64,000 nt of DNA from Sediminicola sp037203765. GTDB lineage: Bacteria; Bacteroidota; Bacteroidia; Flavobacteriales; Flavobacteriaceae. Positions within the stretch are counted from its first letter, which is position 1. Every line of letters starts with the position of its first letter. Of this stretch, positions 61,345 to 64,000 are shown one piece after another. The stretch covers positions 558,001 to 622,000 of the forward strand of contig NZ_JBBCAS010000001.1 of NCBI RefSeq assembly GCF_037203765.1. Reading direction: 5' to 3'. The translations under genes were made by a program, and so were the position numbers. The notes under the pieces are model-generated. The model searched no databases, was not told the DNA's origin, and was given only the letters and a program-made list of their open reading frames with translations.

Positions 61345-62691
61345 ATGAATTGGGAACAATTGCTATCCCTTAGAAGACAAGGGGATACCCACAAAAGGAT
61401 ACGGAAAGAACAAGATGAGACCCGTTTGGGGTTTGAGGTGGATTATGACCGTATTATATTTTCCTCAGCATTTCGAAGTTTACAGGACAAAACCCAGGTA
61501 ATCCCATTATCCAAGACCGATTTTGTGCACACAAGGCTTACCCACAGTTTGGAAGTTTCCGTTGTTGGTAGAAGTTTGGGAAGGATTGCGGGAAAAAAGA
61601 TCTTGGCAAAACATCCCTATCTAAAGGAGGTCCATGGGTACCAGTTCAATGATTTTGGAGCTATAGTTGCCGCAGCCGCACTTGCGCATGATATTGGAAA
61701 CCCACCATTTGGGCATAGTGGCGAAAAGGCCATAGGGGAATATTTTAAAACTGGGAACGGGCAGCAGTATCGCTCCAGATTATCCGAAAAAGAATTTCAG
61801 GACATTATAGATTTTGAGGGCAACGCCAATGGTTTGAAGCTATTGACGGAAACCAGGGAAGGGGTGCAGGGAGGATTGCGATTGAGCTATGCTACCCTTG
61901 GGGCCTTTATGAAATACCCCAAGGAGTCTTTGCCCAAAAAGCCAACCGCTCATATTGCAGATAAGAAATTTGGATTTTTCCAGACCGAGCGCCCATTCTT
62001 TGAGGAAGTGGCATTGGAGCTGGGATTAAATCAGACACGACAGGGAAAGGACACCTCATTTTCTAGGCACCCCTTGACCTATTTGGTGGAGGCGGCAGAT
62101 GATATCTGTTACACCATAATAGATTTTGAGGATGGGATTAACCTGGGACTGATTCCTGAAGATTTTGCTTTGGAGTATCTGATCAAATTGGTCAAGGACA
62201 ACATCAATACAAAAAAGTACAATGAAATGGCCTTTATGGAGGATAGGCTCAGCTATCTTAGGGCATTGGCAATAAGTACGTTGATAACGGACGTCATTGA
62301 TGTTTTTGTAGAAAATGAAGATGCCATTTTAGAGGGCACCTTCGGGGTTTCCTTATTGGACAAGAGTAAGTATAAGGCCCAAATTGCCGATATAATCCAA
62401 CTTAGTGTTGATAAGTTGTACCAGTCCCAGGAAGTTATAGAAAAGGAGATAGCAGGATATAGGATTATTTCTGATATCCTGGATGTTTACACGAGTGCAT
62501 TGGTCAAAAAAACGGAGGGTCAAGCGTCCAATTACGATAAATTGGTAATAAGGACCTTACCGGCTTTTTATCAACGAACGGAAGGTCTTTCTATTTATCA
62601 AATTCTATTGAATACGTGTTGTTATGTGGCCAGCTTATCCGATGGGGCGGCCGTGCACATCCACAATAAAATAATGGGTAGGCAACTTTAA
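61345..62691 (+). CDS. dgt: Deoxyguanosinetriphosphate triphosphohydrolase
   Basis: A 448-residue HD-superfamily dNTPase that removes triphosphate from dGTP or other dNTPs. Metal ligands are visible as His in VHTRLTHSLEVS (~64-75), HD in ALAHDIGNPPFGHSGE (~112-127) and Asp in LVEAADDICYTIIDFEDG (~247-264). The N-terminal RIRKEQDETRLGFEVDYDRIIFSSAFRSLQDKTQV is typical of the Dgt branch. Its stop overlaps the convergent DUF3078 stop by four bases. Confidence 0.94.
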   Translation: MNWEQLLSLRRQGDTHKRIRKEQDETRLGFEVDYDRIIFSSAFRSLQDKTQVIPLSKTDFVHTRLTHSLEVSVVGRSLGRIAGKKILAKHPYLKEVHGYQFNDFGAIVAAAALAHDIGNPPFGHSGEKAIGEYFKTGNGQQYRSRLSEKEFQDIIDFEGNANGLKLLTETREGVQGGLRLSYATLGAFMKYPKESLPKKPTAHIADKKFGFFQTERPFFEEVALELGLNQTRQGKDTSFSRHPLTYLVEAADDICYTIIDFEDGINLGLIPEDFALEYLIKLVKDNINTKKYNEMAFMEDRLSYLRALAISTLITDVIDVFVENEDAILEGTFGVSLLDKSKYKAQIADIIQLSVDKLYQSQEVIEKEIAGYRIISDILDVYTSALVKKTEGQASNYDKLVIRTLPAFYQRTEGLSIYQILLNTCCYVASLSDGAAVHIHNKIMGRQL

Positions 62692-63827
62692 AAGGTATAG
62701 GCAACACCAACCCCCAAAATCTGTTTGAACTGGATTCTAGGTCCACCTGAGTCCACAATGGTACCATCATCTGCTATGATCTCATCAAACTTAATATCGT
62801 CGTCATAGATAAGTTGGGTGCCGATGTTAGTTTGGATATACTTATTGACTACGAGCTTTAAATTAAGCTCCCAGTCAACATCGATATTGCCGAACCTACG
62901 GAGATAATCGGTATATAAGTTTATCCGGTGGTCCAAAAACACATTGTCAAAAATTTCCTTTTGCCACGTATTGGTAACGAGAAAACCAAATTCCATAAAA
63001 ACATTTTCACCGGGGGCAATGACATTGCCCTCAGCATCATAACTTGCCTTTTTAACTCCAAAAGCACCCTGGTTGGCCAGGGTTTGGTCCAGGACATAAG
63101 TGGCCTTTTGGGTTATGGGTGAAATATAAAGATTGAATTTTTTTCCGTCTGGAATAAATGAAGTTCCCGCTCCCAAAAATAGGTATCCCGGGGCCATGAA
63201 TCTGGATATGGGGGTCGTTCTGTCGGGATACTTGTACCCGTTGGAAAATTGGGTATTAAAATTGGCCTTTACCGAATAATACCAATTGCTCAGGGTGTCC
63301 CTTCTATAGCCAAAGGTAGAGCTAAGGCGTATAAGGTCTTCGGTTTTTCGGACTTTACGCCCTTCTTGAGCATTGAGTCCATATCTAAATTCCAGATCAT
63401 TGTCCCATTGTATATACCTGAACTTATAATTCTTGACGAACTTAAGGTTCCCGGCCGCAGCAATGGAGTTGTCTCCACCGGCCTTCCAATTGACAAAGGC
63501 AACCTCATTGAAGTTGATTTTCAGCACATTTTCATTGTGCCAGAATGATGGTACTTGGAATTGCCGGAATTCCTTGGTCCTCGCCTTTGTTTTTTTGAAG
63601 GATACGATGGGATTGGTGAGATTTACACTTCGGGGGATATTTCTGATCTTGCTCTGAACGGCACGAATAACTATAGTGTCAACAATAGTAGTGTCTACAG
63701 CTGTGGTATCTATGGGTTGAATTACGGGAATGGTATCTTGTGCGGTCATTGTGGAAAGGCCTAGGAAAAATAGTAAGAATACTGACCATTTTTTGCCCTC
63801 TTTACAACAATACTCAATAAATCTCAT
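62688..63827 (-). CDS. DUF3078 outer-membrane-type protein
   Basis: A 379-residue exported protein. ATG at 63827 gives a signal-like N-terminus with WSVFLLFFLGLSTMTAQ; an upstream ATG at 63854 lies inside dxs. The DUF3078 domain covers ~90-379, with VAFVNWKAGGDNSIAAAGNLKF, WDNDLEFRYGLNAQEG, KVRKTEDLIRLSSTFGYR and the final strand FKQILGVGVAYTF ending in Phe, pointing to an outer-membrane barrel. Function unknown. Its start overlaps the dxs end by 14 bases, so it is coupled to dxs. Confidence 0.88.
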   Translation of the reverse strand: MRFIEYCCKEGKKWSVFLLFFLGLSTMTAQDTIPVIQPIDTTAVDTTIVDTIVIRAVQSKIRNIPRSVNLTNPIVSFKKTKARTKEFRQFQVPSFWHNENVLKINFNEVAFVNWKAGGDNSIAAAGNLKFVKNYKFRYIQWDNDLEFRYGLNAQEGRKVRKTEDLIRLSSTFGYRRDTLSNWYYSVKANFNTQFSNGYKYPDRTTPISRFMAPGYLFLGAGTSFIPDGKKFNLYISPITQKATYVLDQTLANQGAFGVKKASYDAEGNVIAPGENVFMEFGFLVTNTWQKEIFDNVFLDHRINLYTDYLRRFGNIDVDWELNLKLVVNKYIQTNIGTQLIYDDDIKFDEIIADDGTIVDSGGPRIQFKQILGVGVAYTF

Positions 63828-64000
63828 CAATATAATTTTTAAGGGACAATACATCTATGTGGCAGAGCGACTGTAATTCTTCAACAGTGCCGTGTTCTAT
63901 AAAAGTATCATCTATACCAAATATTTTTATTTTTTTGTCCGATCCAATTTTGTTGGCGAATTCTATGATCGCGCTGCCCATACCGCCTATTTTAACCCCA
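63814..64000 (-). CDS. dxs: 1-deoxy-D-xylulose-5-phosphate synthase, C-terminal end only
   Basis: The 5' part is outside the window. The visible 61 residues run GGMGSAIIEFANKIGSDKKI, IFGIDDTFIEHGTVEELQSL and end in KNYIDEIY, the transketolase C-terminal domain of DXS with its typical GI-D-FIEHG motif. DXS condenses pyruvate and glyceraldehyde 3-phosphate in the first step of the non-mevalonate isoprenoid pathway. The TGA at 63814-63816 overlaps the DUF3078 start. Confidence 0.85.
   Translation of the reverse strand, partial: GVKIGGMGSAIIEFANKIGSDKKIKIFGIDDTFIEHGTVEELQSLCHIDVLSLKNYIDEIY

Noticed and set aside
1..64000. tRNA, rRNA, CRISPR, insertion sequence, prophage or secondary-metabolite cluster
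   Set aside because: I saw no cloverleaf with CCA end, no regular short repeats with spacers, no transposase or integrase and no terminal inverted repeats; intergenic gaps are short and explained. Weak or divergent elements could still be missed by eye.

Overview
The window is one contiguous piece of chromosome from a member of the Flavobacteriaceae (phylum Bacteroidota), probably marine. Several signs agree on this. Gene families typical of the group are present: DUF3109, DUF3078, MarC, HemJ next to a NtrY-like kinase, long TraB/GumN proteins and DUF1080 lipoproteins. Shine-Dalgarno sequences are largely absent. Many genes are preceded by the Bacteroidota -7 promoter element TAnnTTTG. Base composition is moderate, near 40% GC by eye. 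I found no rRNA, tRNA, CRISPR array, insertion sequence or prophage. The region reads as stable core genome plus one sugar-catabolism island.

Layout from left to right. 1-4.5 kb: an edge-truncated TraB/GumN protein and an MscS channel (minus). 4.7-19.2 kb: a plus-strand run with ferrochelatase (hemH), a MATE exporter, two large tandem BNR/VPS10-type secreted propeller proteins, hemJ, a NtrY-like sensor kinase, an enoyl-CoA hydratase, an unknown exported protein and a PA0069-type radical SAM protein. 19.3-22.7 kb (minus): a Tat-type Gfo/Idh/MocA oxidoreductase, an HD hydrolase, a PlsC acyltransferase and a bacilliredoxin. 22.8-30.7 kb: TerB-DnaJ protein, HupE/UreJ protein, dCMP deaminase, S41 protease, MarC, DUF3109 and a TPR histidine kinase with its LytTR regulator. 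30.7-31.9 kb: a gene-poor stretch with one tiny signal-peptide ORF and a strong orphan terminator. 31.9-35.6 kb: a class Ia ribonucleotide reductase (nrdB, nrdA) with eukaryote-like active-site spacing.

36.0-45.9 kb is the most striking block. It holds a GMC flavoprotein with its Tat-signal small subunit, transcribed divergently from an exported sugar-isomerase-like lipoprotein, DinB, an MFS permease, a Gfo/Idh/MocA dehydrogenase, a second (cytosolic) isomerase-like protein and two DUF1080 (3-keto-disaccharide hydrolase family) lipoproteins. Together these look like a pathway that oxidises glycosides at C3, cleaves the 3-keto product and reduces the keto-sugar inside the cell. A shared 10-mer, CTATAACGTT, lies in both promoter regions of the block and may be a common operator.

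45.9-52.8 kb: SdpI, yicC, gmk, nadD, a decayed copy of a small exported protein whose intact paralogue lies about 4 kb away, a DUF6503-like protein and a large metzincin-type metalloprotease. 53.0-61.0 kb (minus): a phosphate-uptake regulon of OprO/P-like porin, pstS, pstC, pstA, pstB, phoU and a PiT transporter with a PhoU-like tail. Both the porin and pstS promoters carry TTAAC-type repeats spaced exactly 11 bp, a likely Pho box. The window closes with dgt (plus), a DUF3078 protein and the 3' end of dxs (minus).
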